64,000 nucleotides of DNA from Paraspadella gotoi (GCA_051294375.1 CM119263.1:765756-829755), one strand, 5' to 3'; positions 23,615-39,247 are shown, numbered from the stretch's first letter. Notes: generated by a model not told the origin, from the sequence alone. A program made the numbers and translations.

Positions 23615-23673
23615 GGGTCAGAGGGTCACGGGGTCATTGGTCATAGGATCATGGGTCACGGGAGTTGTGACCG
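23615..23673 (+). promoter_or_regulatory. Cluster of nuclear-receptor half-sites (GGGTCA DR2)
   Basis: GGGTCA occurs at 23615, 23623 and 23631, exactly 8 bp apart (direct repeats with 2-bp spacers), and again at 23653. A reverse half-site TGACCG follows near 23668. The copy at 38796-38840 keeps the 8-bp period. It may be just an 8-bp minisatellite. Confidence 0.3.
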
Positions 23674-24063
23674 GTGTCGGACGTCGCGGGAAGAAAAAGA
23701 GGAAGAATAAGATGACGATGGAATGAAAAGGAAAATTCGTCTCGTCTCTGTTGGAAAGTGACACTTTTTCTTCCTCTGTGACCATATTTCTCAGAAATGA
23801 TTTGATTCTCAGAAATGAATTGAATTACGACACTGGAAGCGGTCAGTAAACCACGTACTCTGGCCATCTTCAGATTTATAGCTAAAAATATAATCTTATT
23901 TTTCCACTAAAAAGGTCATTTATTATTATTGAGGGAGAATTTGGACAATAATTTAAATAATCCATTGAATTCATATTCAATCTTCTTTCGTTAATAAATA
24001 AAAAAATGTCATTGTTCTTTTTGTTTGAGAAAATGTTCGTCGGTGGTTTCCTCGACGTATCCA

Positions 24064-24081
24064 TGGTTTTGTTCGTCTCGT

Positions 24082-24142
<61 letters not shown>

Positions 24143-24166
24143 TCGTCGTCGTCGTCGTCGTCGGTC
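24064..24166. repeat. (TCG)n microsatellite
   Basis: About 100 bp of TCG giving poly-Asp, poly-Ser or poly-Arg frames depending on strand. Not a gene. Confidence 0.9.
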
Positions 24167-24263
24167 AATATTCATCGAAGCGAATAATGAATTCGACGGA
24201 AAAGACTTTTTGTCTTTCCTCCTTTTCTCTTCACGAAAGATAAACCCGCTAATTCACCATTCT

Positions 24264-24815
<552 letters not shown>

Positions 24816-25004
24816 CCTGTTGAAATACCTATACAGTACAATCATTTGATATGAAACCTATAAAAGTATTAACCAACCTTTCATATTGCGGTATAAGTTG
24901 TTATTATTATTTAAACCCTGCAATTTTTATTGGTACTAAAAGAGAAAACAGTCAGACGAAACATAATTCCTTTCCTAAACAAAAGTTGAAATCAAAAAAC
25001 AAAA

Positions 25005-26865
25005 ACAAAAACTCTAAAAATATTATACCAAAAAGAGAGAAAGAATAAAAAGTTCAAAAATGAATTGATTAACTAAAAAACAGGCATAATAAAAAGAAAT
25101 AAAGAAAGAAAGAAATAAAAAAATAAAAGAAAGAAAGAAAAGAAAGAAAGAAATAAAAGAAAGAAAGAATGAAAGAAAGAAAGAAAGAAAGAAAGGTAGA
25201 TGTAAAAAAGAGAACGAAGAAATTAAAGAAAGAGATTTTTTTCTTATTTTTGTTTTTATGGTTTTTCGAATCGAGAGTCTCTCGTCGCAACCGAGCGTGA
25301 GCGAATAAATTTTCGAGATAAAGAAACCGCCCCCCCGCCCCCCTCCGTTCCTCTCCCCCCTCTCCGCCCCCTCCACTCCCATTAACCAAAACCCCCTGCT
25401 TCCCCTTCTCTCCCCTTTTTGCCTCACTTTCACTTCACTCTCTCTCTTCTTCTTTCTTTCCACTTTCACTCTTTATCACCTCCAGTCACTACTTCTACCT
25501 TTCCCAACACAAATGTTAATTCTTAGCTAATTAATTAATTCATTCAATCAATCATTCATTCAGTCATTCATTCATTCCTACCTTCATTCATTTATTCATT
25601 CATTAATTTATTCCTTCATTCAGTTATTCATTCATTCATTCATTCATTCATTTATTCATTCATTCATTCATTTATTCAGTCATTTATTCATTCCTACCTT
25701 TTATCATTCATTCCTACCTTCATTTATCATGTTATTCATTTATTCCTTCATACAGTCATTCATTCATTTATTCATTCAGTCATTTATTCATTCCACCCTT
25801 CTTTTATTCATTCCTACCTTCATTTATTAAGTCATTCATTCATTCATTCATTCTTTCTTTCCTACCTTTATTCATTCATTCAATCATTCATTTATTCATT
25901 CATTCATTCATTACCTTCATTCATTCATCCATTCATTCTTTCCTTCCTTCCTTCCTTCCTTCCTTCCTTCCTTCCTTCCTTCCTTCCTTCCTTCCTTCCT
26001 TCATTCATTCATTCATTCATTCTTTTATTCATTCATTAATTCATTCATTCATTCATTGCCCTCGAGGGTGAGGGCGGGAGGTAGGGAGGGGAAACCGCGA
26101 CGCCCGAGAAAATCCTCAAAAACTGAGGACAGCGACAAATCGGTTTTGGGCCAAAAACAAAAAAAAGGAAAAATATGTGTGACGCTGTGACAGGATTAAA
26201 ATTCCCCACCGTCTCTCTTTCTTTTTATTTTACTTTATTTTTCCTCTTTACTTTCTCTTTTTCTTTCTTCCTTTTTAACTGTCTCTTTATTTTTCTTTTT
26301 CTTTTTCTCTTTCTTTCTTCTCTCTTTTTCGCTTTTCTATCTCTTTTTCATTCATTTTCTCTTTCTTCTCTCTTTCGCTTTTTTTATCTCTTTTTCTTTC
26401 TCTTCTCTTTCCATCTAGTTCATTTTCTCTTTCTTTCTCTCTTTCGCTTTTCTATCTCTTTTTATTTCCATATTCCCCTTTCCAATTTTACAAAGGTTTT
26501 TCCCTCAACCACCCGCATTACTAAACTTCGCTCACCACATTAGGTCATCACTCAATAATGATAAATAAATATTATAATTACAGTTATCATTATTATCTTT
26601 CCATAAATTCTCCCTTTTCCTTCTTCCACCATTTTAAACCCTCCCTCGCACAAACCTTTGACCTTACCTCACCTCCAGCCTTTCCTCACCCCCCGTCAGC
26701 CATCGCTTCATCATCAAAAGCGCTAACGAAGAAAAAAAGGATGATGGGCGGATGAATGCCCTGGCGCGGAGAAACGAAAAAACCCGAAATCCAAACAAGA
26801 AACAAAATAGCAAAACGCGACGATGATGGATGGAATGAAGGAGAAAAGGAAAACGAGGGAGATGG

Positions 26866-26928
<63 letters not shown>

Positions 26929-27079
26929 GTTGAGAGTGAATTTGAATGGGTGGGATAGAATGGAGAAACAAGTGTCGCTATTTCCTCACTTTCTTTGCGT
27001 TATTTTCCTTCCGTGTTTGTTTCTCATCTTCTCTTCTTCATCTATTCCTCTTTCTCTCTCTCTTTCTTCTCCTCTCCCT

Positions 27080-27131
<52 letters not shown>

Positions 27132-27249
27132 CTTCTCTTTTCAGATATTAACTGTTTATTTCTTGTGGGAGCAAGAAAGAAAATCAGGGAAAATAAATTG
27201 CTGTGAATTCAACTCAATCAATTTTGACTATTTTTTTCTAGAATTTTTT

Positions 27250-27250
<1 letters not shown>
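25005..27250. repeat. Block S, first copy (inverted copy at about 40480-42880)
   Basis: Holds (GAAA)n at 25085-25200, a C-rich run near 25330, ATTC/CATT repeats at 25535-26058 with (CTTC)n at 25937-26000, a T/C-rich run (26210-26470), and GA (26868-26930) and TC (27055-27140) tracts. Part is also at 50909-51520 and 51546-52260. No gene. Confidence 0.75.
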
Positions 27251-29079
<1,829 letters not shown>

Positions 29080-29080
<1 letters not shown>

Positions 29081-30900
29081 TATTTATTAAATAACTAGTT
29101 TTAGTATTGGTTTTACAAATTTTCAAAGAACTTATTGGCGATATAGGTAAAATTATAACTATCCAGTTCCAAACAATAAAAACAACAAAAACCAAAACAA
29201 AAACAAATAAAAGACAGCAACGACGACGACGACAACAACAACCAAAACAACAACAACAACAACAACCAAACCTCTTCCTCTTTCGCACCGGAATCGATTT
29301 TTCCTCCAACTTCTCACGTAGACCATAAATTCCATCTTCTCTTCCCCCCCCCCACCTTCCACCCCCTTTCGATTCGGAGCCTCGACCTTATTTCGCTTTC
29401 TCCCGTCTTTTCTTAATATTTCTTCATCACCGGCGAGGAGAGGCCTGGTCTCGCCTCTCGGGTCCGTAATCAGGCGGCCGCAGCAGAGGAGCTGGTCCAT
29501 CACGCATACTCGGCGTCGTAATCCAGAGCGGCCGGCGCGGAGAGGCCTGGTCTCGCCTCTCGGGTCCGCAATCAGGCGGACCGACGCGAAGTGGGGCCCC
29601 TGGTCTGGGCTTCTGGGTCCGTAATCAGGGGCCGGCGCAGAGGGGCACCATGGTCATCGACACCGGCCGTATACTAGCAGGTACGTGCGACGGTGAGGAA
29701 ACACCGGTGAGGAGTCAGACGGAGCCAAGTTCCGCCTGTCGGTCTTTTTATCCAGGTTTTTTGGTCGGTCTCACTCTGCTGACTGAAACACGACTGCTAT
29801 GGTTTTGCTCCTCACGGTCTTACCATCGGACAGGCATAACGCCTTCCATGTTATCTTGCTACCAGGCCGCAACCGCTTCTGCCTGTCAGCTTTCTCACGG
29901 ACCATCTAACAATTCTTTCGATTGTTGCCTGCCGTCTTCCTCTTGTTCTTCTTGCCTGTCGGCCGATAGTCTTTTTACCGGTCCGCCTACCAGTCCGCCG
30001 GTCGGTCCGCCTGCCTGTCCGCCGCTGTCCGCCCCGTTTTCCTATCGTCCCTACCTATCCTTCTTTTCGCCGCATTCATCTTAATACTACTTCGGCAACG
30101 ACGTATTTCATATCAGCGGCCGGAAATTTCCGGCGAAGCGACGCTGACGTCGGGAATTAGGAAAACCATAACAAATTTCGAACAAGGTCTGATCAAGAGA
30201 AAGAAGAAAGAGAGGCTAGAGAGAGAGAGAGGGAGAGAGAGAGAAAGAGAGAGCGAGAGAGAGGAAAGGGAGAGAGAGGAGAGAGGAATGTTTTTTTATT
30301 TTTTTCTTTACTCTTTTACTTCGATATTATTAATATATCACATACTAATACTAACATTTTCTTCATTTTCCCTCCTTTTTCTTTCTTTCTTCTTTCCTCT
30401 TTTCTACTTTCTTTTTTTGCTCATTCTTTACATACTTTCTTTCCCATTTTTTATCTTATTTAATTTTTTTCTTTTTCTCTCCACACATACCCCACACAAA
30501 AATCTATACCTTTTCTCATTCCTTTGTATTTATCATATTATCCTTTCATATATTTTCCCTCAGCTCATTTTTCCTCCTTTCTTCCTCTGTCCTTCTTCTA
30601 TCTTTCCATTTTTACTCTATCCTTTTCTATCTTACTCTCTATTTTCCTCTGCCCTTTTCTATCTTCCTTCTAATTTTTCCTCTGTCCTTTTCTATCTTTT
30701 TTTATTTTTCCTCTGTCCTTTTCTATCTTCCTTCTATTTTCTCTGTCCTTTTCTACAACTTCCTTCATTTTCCTCTGTCCTTTTCTATCTTCTTTCTATC
30801 TTTCCTCTGTCCTTTTCTATCTTCCTCTTATTTTTCCCTCTGTCCTTTTCTATCTTTTTCTTTTTTCCTCTGCCTTTTCTATCTTCCTTCTATTTTCTCT
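29080..30900. repeat. Block U, first copy
   Basis: Contains (ACG)n(AAC)n at 29217-29270, a GC-rich minisatellite (29430-29645), GTCCGCC-rich repeats (29700-30060) and a 31-bp T/C minisatellite. Direct copy 53560-55320; inverted 59191-61010. The 145-codon frame at 29650-30084 is translated repeat. Confidence 0.75.
29430..29645. repeat. About 47-bp GC-rich minisatellite
   Basis: Units contain GAGAGGCCTGGTCTC followed by GCCTCTCGGGTCCGTAATC and GGCGGCCG. GAGAGGC and GCCTCTC pair within the unit. Four or five units at 53930-54150; inverted set at 60400-60665. Confidence 0.8.
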
Positions 30901-30905
30901 GTCTC
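30640..30905. repeat. 31-bp pyrimidine minisatellite
   Basis: Units of the type CCTCTGTCCTTTTCTATCTT plus CCTTCTATTTT, about eight copies. More copies at 54990-55320, and inverted at 59191-59510. Confidence 0.85.
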
Positions 30906-31027
30906 TCTTCCGCGTTTGTATGATGAAGCGATTTTCGAAACGTCATCGATTTTCGCTACTAAAAATCTTCATCTTCGGTCCTCGTTTTCTTCATTAGTCT
31001 CCGGCGTTGTCGTCGTCGGTCAGTCGT

Positions 31028-31067
<40 letters not shown>

Positions 31068-31999
31068 TCGCCGTCGCCGTCGATTTGGAAGTGAATTTTT
31101 CCTTTTTTTTCAAAAATCGGCGCCCATTGAATTATTCTTGTCCCCGCGGCGCCGAAATTTCCCGGCCGAAAAGAAAGACGCGTTTCTCTCCATCAAGTTT
31201 GTCAGGCGAACGGAATGAGTTGGGGGGGAAGTTGAGTTTGGAGCGGTAATGAGCTCAGAACGTTTTAGGGAGAATAGGAGGAAGTTTGGGGAGGGAAAGA
31301 GGGTGGGGAAAGTGGTAGAGGGGGGAAAGAACGATGGGAACGGCTGGAGGATGGATGAGATCGGATGAGGATCGGAGGAGAAAGAAGGTAAGAGGATGCG
31401 ATAAAAGATGGGCATAATGTTTATGGAGGGGCTATGGGAGTGGCAAATGGCGGGGCCTGGAGAAGCATGGTAGGTATGGAGGGGCATAAGTAGAGGCTTG
31501 GAGGCATGGAGGGTATTATGCAGAAAGAGGATATGTGAGTGTGAGAATCTATGAGAATTAGTGACTCAGTGAAGCCAGAATGGTCGGTCACTCTAGCGGT
31601 GAAGTGATCGAAGGAACGATTCACTTTAAGGATTTAAATAAAAAAGCAAGAGGGACTTTAAAATCTCGGCAAGAAGCGCGAGACTCTGAAATTGTTGAAC
31701 CCATTTGACATCTGAACTCTCACCTTTCCTTTTTCCCAAATGAGAAGAGTCGTTTTAAAAACGAGGATATAATCTCGTATTATTCTCGAACGTCATCTCG
31801 GTTCGAAACGAAATTTTTCTTAAAATCCGAACACGACGCGTCGCCTATCGACCCGAGTAAAAAAATTCATCGTCTCGAAAAAGGAAAAAAAAAAGAAAAA
31901 AAGGGATAAACATGAAATGTGAAGGCTTGATAAATGGGGAGAGAGAGAGAGAGAGAGACGAGGAGAGAGAGAGAAGAGGAGAGAGAGAGAGAGAGAGAG

Positions 32000-32037
<38 letters not shown>

Positions 32038-32040
32038 ACG
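30905..32040. repeat. Block V, first copy (direct copy at about 55320-56710)
   Basis: (TCG)n at 31030-31075, CGCCGAAATTTCCCGGCC near 31150, a G-rich stretch with degenerate GAGGGGCATGG units (31420-31510) and (GA)n at 31940-32032. No gene. Confidence 0.7.
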
Positions 32041-32289
32041 AACCGATGTAAGTGACGAGTCGGAATTCTTACGCAACCTTTAGGCGATCATAAAAAACAG
32101 TTCATTTCAATGAATTGGCAAAAATAACAAAAGAGTTTATAAAAAGTCACATCGATCATGTGGTGTACATGTACATTCTGAATGAATAATAGTAAAGAGC
32201 TAATGTAACAAAATATCAAGTTAACCCCGATTCAGATTGTTTTTAAAATAAAGCAGCTCAAAGCACGACTAGAATATGTCGATGCTCGA

Positions 32290-33010
32290 ACGAGGGATCC
32301 ACGAAGTTTGGATATAAAAATAATAATAATAAAATAACAATATATAAACATTATTACAATGGTATTAATCTTTAGACTCTAACCGTCTTACGCCTCTTCT
32401 CTCGTTTTTTTAAACATTTTTCGTCTTCAAAAAAACCAAGTTCATATATCTCGACTTGAAAAATTGGAATCCAGATCGAAATCCAACTGAGAGAGAAAAT
32501 CGCGAGACAACACACAGACACAAGAAGACAAAAAGAAAGGTCGTGACAATAAATAAAAAAGTGGAGACGCCGCCATTTTGAATCTCATAAACAAACGGAG
32601 GAGAGTCGAGGTCGGCGTTAATCATTTTGAACTTCCTTAATATTTTAAAACTTAAGAAGTTTCGTTCATGAAGGAATTTTATTCTGCAAATTCGATTAAA
32701 AATTCCTTCGCTTTTTTCATCCTTTAGTAAAAAAAAAAATCATTGCAATTATTCATTGTTCACAACGCGTCTGCTGTACTTACTCACAAACAAAGCAATC
32801 ATTTCTCTCGTTGCTTGTCTCAGCTTTGTCACTGAAGACCAGAAGGATATGTCACTGCTATCATTGCGCTCTGTCCCTGCACAGCACGTCATATACCGAT
32901 TCTGTTGTCGCACTAAAAAATTTCACCGGATCATCGATTTTATTAACTTTAATGCTCACAACTCAGCAAAAAAAGAAACAAATTTAATTTTAAATTTGTA
33001 AAGTAATAAC
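32290..33010. repeat. Block W, first copy (direct copies near 57590 and 62640)
   Basis: AT-rich, with (AAT)n near 32318 and CGCCGCCATTTTGAATCTC near 32568. Three versions exist; that at 57590-58560 has many indels. Small frames such as 32756-33001 are not conserved between copies. Confidence 0.7.
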
Positions 33011-33089
33011 TATTAGTTTTATTACTGTTCTTTTTTATATTATTACTAATAGTATAGTATGGTAACTAAATCTGCTGCGTAAAATGATG

Positions 33090-33660
33090 TATACACTTCA
33101 TTGAAGAAACAAAAAAGAAAAAAAAAATCTTTTCTTCTTAAAAAAAAAAACAGTGAAAAAACTTTCTTTCAATATTCTTTCTTTTTCTCTTTCTTTTCAT
33201 TAACTTTCTCAACATTTGCTTCTTCTCCCTCCCCCCCTCCCCTGTTCCCCCTTCCAACACTTTTTATCTTTAATTTTCCTCCTTAACTATAAGCAAAAAT
33301 CTATTTCGGTAACTCACTTATCACACAATAATGGGAATAAATGGAACAAAACACTGAATCACAGAAAAACATCAACTCAACAGGATAAACAAAACTAGAA
33401 AATGAAAAAAAAGGAAATGATAAGGATAAACAGAAGGGCCCTGAACAGTGTGGAAAATGGTAGAATAGAGTAATGGTAAAGTGAGTAAATGTGTAGTAAA
33501 ATGGTAAATGGTGGTAAAAATCTTGAAACAGGGATGGGCCCCTTAAGCCAGCAATCCCGGCACCTGTCAAAAGTCCGGAGTAAGATAGATTATTTATTAA
33601 ATGAATGGATAATTATTACATTGGTTGTAGTAATTTCATTGGAGAAGAATTTACGTTGTG
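33090..33660. repeat. Block X, first copy (direct copy at 63420-63900)
   Basis: Ends with a piece related to the 324-bp repeat (GTCAAAAGTC, then AAATGAATGGATAATTATTA and TTGGTTGTA). The copy has a (CTTT)n tract that this one lacks. Confidence 0.65.
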
Positions 33661-35640
33661 CGTGACTATGTCCTTGTCGTCGTCTTCTTCAGCCGATCGT
33701 CAGATCAGATCAGTGATCAGTCGTCGTATCATATTTACATATATCTTATATTCCACATTATGGATTTCAGCATGGATTATTCATCTCAATGAACATTTGC
33801 TATTACCATAACTCATACTAACTTTTCCTCATTCTCTCTACCAATCACTATCTCTATATCTCATCCACCCTCATTAGTTTTAATCTCTCATTTGTTATTC
33901 ACTGAAGAAGAAAACGACGAATGACGAAATAATGAGACGACAACAACAAAAAAACCAACAACAACAAAATATGGAGCTAAAACGCCAGCCTCACCATACT
34001 AGAAGTCAACATATCGCCAGATTAAGGTCAATCTCATTTACATATTGTGTAGTTGTTATTATATTTATATTATATTACATTAGATATATTGATTATATAG
34101 GATAACAAACACAATCACCTCAACAGAAAATATTATTAAACTTACCACAAGTAAATTAAACCGAAAACTACAAAATGTCCAAACTCACAATAAATTAAAC
34201 CAATGCGACGCGATAACCGCAACAACGTCACTGACTTCAGGATTGCTCGAGTCGCGTCCGGAAAAAATAGAAAGGAAAAAGAGAAAAAAGAGTGGATTAT
34301 TTGGGAAAATAACATAAGAGTGCATCCGTGGCAGCCGTGGCAGCGTGCACGGCAGCCGTGGCAGAGAGAGGTGGGAGAAGCATAAATCCTATCTTGTAAC
34401 AGCTTTAAAATCGCTTTTGAGACAAAAAGGGGAAAATAAGGGCGCGTCGGTCCGTCGTCGTCGTCTTCGTCGTATCGTCGTCTGTCCTTGTCGTTGTCCC
34501 GTCGTCGATACCCCGATTCAGTACCATCTCGTCGTTCGTCGTCTTTGTCGGTGAAAAAGTCGTTCGCCGTCGTCGTTGTTGTCGTCATTGTCATTTTCTT
34601 GTCATTATAAATTAATGTTTTTAAGTTGTCATCTTTTTTGTTGTGTCAATTTAATCGTCCTCGTCTTATCACAAACCTAATCTTCTATCCTTAATCCTAA
34701 CCTTAAGCCTAATCTCTAATCCTAATCCCTAACCTTAACCTTTAACCTAATCTTTAACTAAAAACTGATCTATTCCCAATTTAAGAGATGAAATGGGACG
34801 TTCTGGGAAAATAAGGGCCGAAATCATCGTTATTCTTCTGTCCTCTTTGTCATCCGAGAAGAAAGGAAATCGTCCTGTCGTCGTCGTCGTCGTCATCGTC
34901 GTCGCTGAGCAGAGCAGAAAAGAGCATGAATGCTAACCCATTAAATCGCATTGACGCACGAAACCAACATAAACGATTCGCGCGTTGAGATGAGAAAGGG
35001 AGCCGCCGACGACGCCGGCCTCCTGGTAAACAATGGGATCGGCGGCGGAAGAAGAAAGCGGCGTCGATGGCGCGGAAATCGTCTCGAAGACGACGTCAAA
35101 ATTAGTCATAAGTCGCTGCCGAAGGAGGAAAAAAAGGACAAAACGAAAAATGAAATTGTGGAGTCGTATGGTAATGAGAGGGAGTTGAAAACGAGTTGAA
35201 ACATTACAAAGGTTAACATTAATTTATTTATAAATTTTTATTTAAATTTATTTTTTTAGCAGAGGGCTAGTGGGAGGTTTTTTGGTTTAAGCTAATATAA
35301 TTCTAAAAATAAGTTGCTGAGAGGTTAGCTTACACTATAGTTAATCACAAACATGGAATTATCACATAAATTAAGGCGATTTCCAAATTGTAAACGTCAA
35401 CGTGTTTTACAAAACGAAACAGGTTTTTTTAATTAAAATATTAAATATAAACACTGATGTATATTCAAAATTGTTTTCTTTCCTTTGCGGACAAGGATTT
35501 AAAAAAAGAAAGAACAGAACTTTTCCGCCAAGAGTTAAATTATGCAAGTTGGCGACTGACTCGACTGACGTTACGACGCCCTTCAAGACTTTTTGTTCCT
35601 TTTTGACGTTGAAATGCAACAGTTTAATTTCATTAAACTC
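33661..35640. other. Single-copy stretch, no firm gene
   Basis: Contains GTCGTC-rich DNA (34440-34600), TTAGGG-like variants on the minus strand (34662-34770) and a frame at 34951-35199 with a GC-rich part (MRKGAADDAGLL, then a GT donor-like GTAAAC near 35025) that might be a first exon. No family is recognised. Confidence 0.4.
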
Positions 35641-35880
35641 AATAACACTTGAGCATCCTTTTCTGTGCTCTCTCTCGTCGTCACTCTCATACCTCTTCTC
35701 CTCCTGCTCTCTCCTCTCTCTCCTCTCTCTCTCTCTCCTCTCGTTTTCTTCTCTCTCTCTCTCTCTCTCCTGTAGTCTGAGTCTTCTTCCTACCTCTCTT
35801 TCTCTTCTCTCCCTTCTCTCTCTTCTTCACTTCATCCTTCTCTCTCTCCTCTCTCTGACTATCAAGAGAGTCGGTCTGAG
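35641..35880. repeat. Imperfect (TC)n tract
   Basis: Pyrimidine-rich CTCTCT with interruptions; gives Ser/Leu frames only. Confidence 0.85.
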
Positions 35881-37570
35881 TTTCGTGCTTCTTTTTTATT
35901 TCCTTTTTTCCCCTTTTTTCTATATTTCATATTTTTTTCTCTTTAATAGTGACATAAGAAATAAACGATTTTATTTATATAATTCACAGCGTCTAAAGAG
36001 TTAGATTTAATTTATAAACAATTGAGTTTATCATCTTCTTTTTATTTTTATTTAACGTTTTTATTTTTTATTTTTCTCGGTTTCCTTTTTTAAATTTTAT
36101 TTCTTTAAAAGCAAAGATAAAGCACAACCCCTATTACAAATAGTAATTTTTAGAAGTTACGAAATAATAGAATGTGGCATATATTTTTCACTTTGTTATT
36201 CAGTTTTTCATAGTAACTTAGTCATATTCAAAAATTCTACCTTGTCAACTCGACCTTTTGTTTTAATTCCCGCTTGAAGAGTAAATTAGATGGAACATCG
36301 TACTATTTGTTTCAAGAAAAAAAAAAGAACAGTTTTTATTATCAGTCTGAAGGTCCAAGCCAAGGGCAATAAGAAAATCTTAAATTTTTTAATAACATTA
36401 TATAAAATTTTATATAACTTAAACTAAGGGTAATTGCGAATCTCCCATGTGCAAACGCAAAGTATTTAGAAATAACTCTAAAATTAAGCACCAGATATGG
36501 TAAAACTCCGGTCTTGTGTATGCGTTGACAATGTGAAGTGACACCTTCGTATTTCCGTATTCAAGGGTCCGTTTGCCATGATTGTATTTCAAAGGAAAAA
36601 ACACATATTTTCGAGAATTTTTCGACTTTCAATTACAGATTGGGCGGATTTTGCGTTCAACTCCTAAACGATGAAAACGAATGAAAATATTCAATTTCTT
36701 TCCTTATTTTAGTAATATATTTATTCTGTTACTATCTACTTTACGATTTTGATTATATAACCAAAATTCTCTTAAAAACTTAAATATATGAGAAAATATT
36801 AGTGAACAAAATTAAAATTGCAAAATTGCCTTCAAATTGAGCGGCCTTACAACACGTAAATCGTGTCATTTTAGACTGAGTAAAACAGAAAAAAAAAGAA
36901 AAAAATTTAGCTATAAATATTTTACGCATCGATAATATTTATTTGTTCACGGATCAACTGAATTCAATGGGCAAAATGTGGGACAAACAACATCTGAGAG
37001 AACAAGAAATCACGTTTCGATTTTTCGCAAATAATAATAATAATAATAATAAAAGTTATGAGCTTTTTTTTTGGGACAACAATTAGCGTCAATAGCTTCG
37101 CGACGAGTACAAATGAACTATTAGCAAGAAAGAGTAAACGAATGACGACCTACTTCTTCTTTTCGAGCGCTGTCTATACTCGTCTCTATACTAGTCCATT
37201 AACTTCAGATTAACAATGTTCGCTCTATATCTTTTTTTTTTTGTTCAAATGATTTATATATAATATTTTTTTTAATACAAAAAATAAATCGATTCGTTCG
37301 GGTGGGTCAAGTTAAAATGTTTAAAATTAAACTATGCTTTATCGAGCTCATCGTATCAAAAATTTAATATAAAACTACTATCGTTTTTACACTTTTAAAT
37401 AATTTCATTCCGCGTGTTTTTTTTTATCGCCGAAATGCCTCATAGAGGAGCGAGTCTTTAAAATTTATTGTCAGTCTCGTCGCCAGGGAAAAACAACAGT
37501 TGGCGGTGACACCTTGATAGCGACGATGAGCGACGATGCGCGATACCAAAACGAAAAACTATATAGCGGG
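35881..37570. other. AT-rich single-copy DNA, nothing seen
   Basis: No long open frame, RNA gene or mobile element is recognised. A short (AAT)n lies at 37031-37053. Confidence 0.5.
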
Positions 37571-37579
37571 TTTCAACTT

Positions 37580-37615
<36 letters not shown>

Positions 37616-37744
37616 AGAGACGAGAGAGCGAGAGAGAGAGAGAGAGAGATAATACTGGATTTGTAAACCTCTCTACTGGACAGAGAACGAGAGAATATAA
37701 ACCAACGGTTAATGGCACAGTCTAAAAACGGAGAGAGAGAGAGA

Positions 37745-37796
<52 letters not shown>

Positions 37797-37840
37797 AGAG
37801 GGAGAGAGGAGGAGAGAGAGAGAGAAGAGAGGCACCAGAA
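37580..37840. repeat. Two (GA)n tracts
   Basis: GA runs at 37580-37650 and 37730-37830 separated by about 80 bp of unique sequence. Confidence 0.85.
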
Positions 37841-37929
37841 GGTTCGACGTCTGGGATAAATATATTTAGATTGGTGTTTTGCTTTTTTTTGTTTACATTT
37901 ATATTTGTTTGAATCGATTAAAAAAAACG

Positions 37930-38386
37930 ACGAAAGGGGATAAGTTATAAAACGTTTCGAATCACGAGACGCTCGGTTAAAACGCTGCGATTCAAAACCT
38001 TCCGAGAATCACAGTTCGGCACACTCACAAGATATTACACTCTGTGAATATAACGAATGAGGCGACAGAGTTTTTGAGAAAAAAACAAAACAAAAGGGAC
38101 CTTAGAGGGGCGCTGGGGTGGGAAAGGAGGCAAGTTGGTGTGGCCGGGAAGGGAAGAGAGATCGACCCAGAGGCCTTGCCGAAGGGCGGGACTGGCTGGG
38201 GAAAGGCGGGAGGGTCTTCAGGGGCTCGGGGGAGAGGCGATCCGGGACGGGAAGTCAGTCGAGAAAGAGGGGCTCACGTCATGTCCCAAACTCCGCCAAA
38301 AAGTGGAGGTAGCTGAGGCGTTGGTCCTGGAAGCGTGAACAGCATCTTTGAGTGCTGTGGCTGAAGGAAGAAGAAAGGGACGTAGA
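37930..38386 (+). other. GC-rich unique segment ending at gap
   Basis: From about 38100 the base composition turns purine- and GC-rich, unlike its surroundings. An open frame (38044-38316) reads ALGWERRQVGVAGKGREIDP with no recognised domain; two other frames are also open, as expected from the composition. Cut by the 100-N gap. Confidence 0.35.
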
Positions 38387-38486
38387 NNNNNNNNNNNNNN
38401 NNNNNNNNNNNNNNNNNNNNNNNNNNNNNNNNNNNNNNNNNNNNNNNNNNNNNNNNNNNNNNNNNNNNNNNNNNNNNNNNNNNNNN
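38387..38486. other. 100-N scaffold gap
   Basis: Exactly 100 N, unlike the 25-N gaps, so probably a scaffolding join of unknown size. The right side begins with a copy of block Q. Confidence 0.95.
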
Positions 38487-39247
38487 TAATTAAACTTAAT
38501 TTATTATATTTTTATATCTTGTATTAAATTATTTTTCTCTTATCGACGTTTCATTTCGGTCAACCTGAATTCTCGCTCTCACGGTCTCCTCATATCAAAA
38601 TAACAACGAGAAAGACGACGACGATTATAAAACCAATTAATTAATTAATTAATTATTTAATTAATTAATTAATTAAAAACATCAACAACGAAAGTAATGT
38701 CAGCAACGACGACTGAAAAGTAAATCTCATAAACGGTGAGTAAGACTCCCCGCGTTTTCTCTGGTTTTCCGAAGGCTTTTTGTCACAGGATCTTGGGGTC
38801 AGAGGGTCACGGGGTCATAAGATCATGGGGTCACGGGAGTTGTGACCGGTGTCGGACGTCGCGGGAAGAAAAGAGGAAGAATAAGATGACGATGGAATGA
38901 AAAAGGAAAATTCGTCTCGTCTCTGTTGGAAGTGACACTTTTTCTTCCTCGTGACATATTTCTCAGAAATGATTTGATTTCTCAGAAATGAATTGAATTA
39001 CGACCTGGAAGCGGTCAGTAAACCACGTACTCTGGCCATCTTCAGATTTATAGCTAAAATATAATCTTTTTATTTTTTCCACTAAAAAGGTCATTTATAT
39101 TATTTGAGGGAGAATTTGGACAATAATTTAAAATAATCCATTGAATTCATATTCAATCTTCTTTCGTTAATAAATAAAAAAATGTCATTGTTCTTTTTGT
39201 TGAGAAAATGTTCGTCGGTGGTTTCCTCGACGTATCCATGGTTTTGT

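Noticed and set aside
29430-30060. CRISPR-like regular repeats
   Set aside because: Eukaryotic minisatellites without unique spacers or cas genes.
30288-30923. 211-codon Phe/Leu/Ser frame resembling a membrane protein
   Set aside because: Pyrimidine-rich minisatellite; hydrophobicity follows from T/C content.
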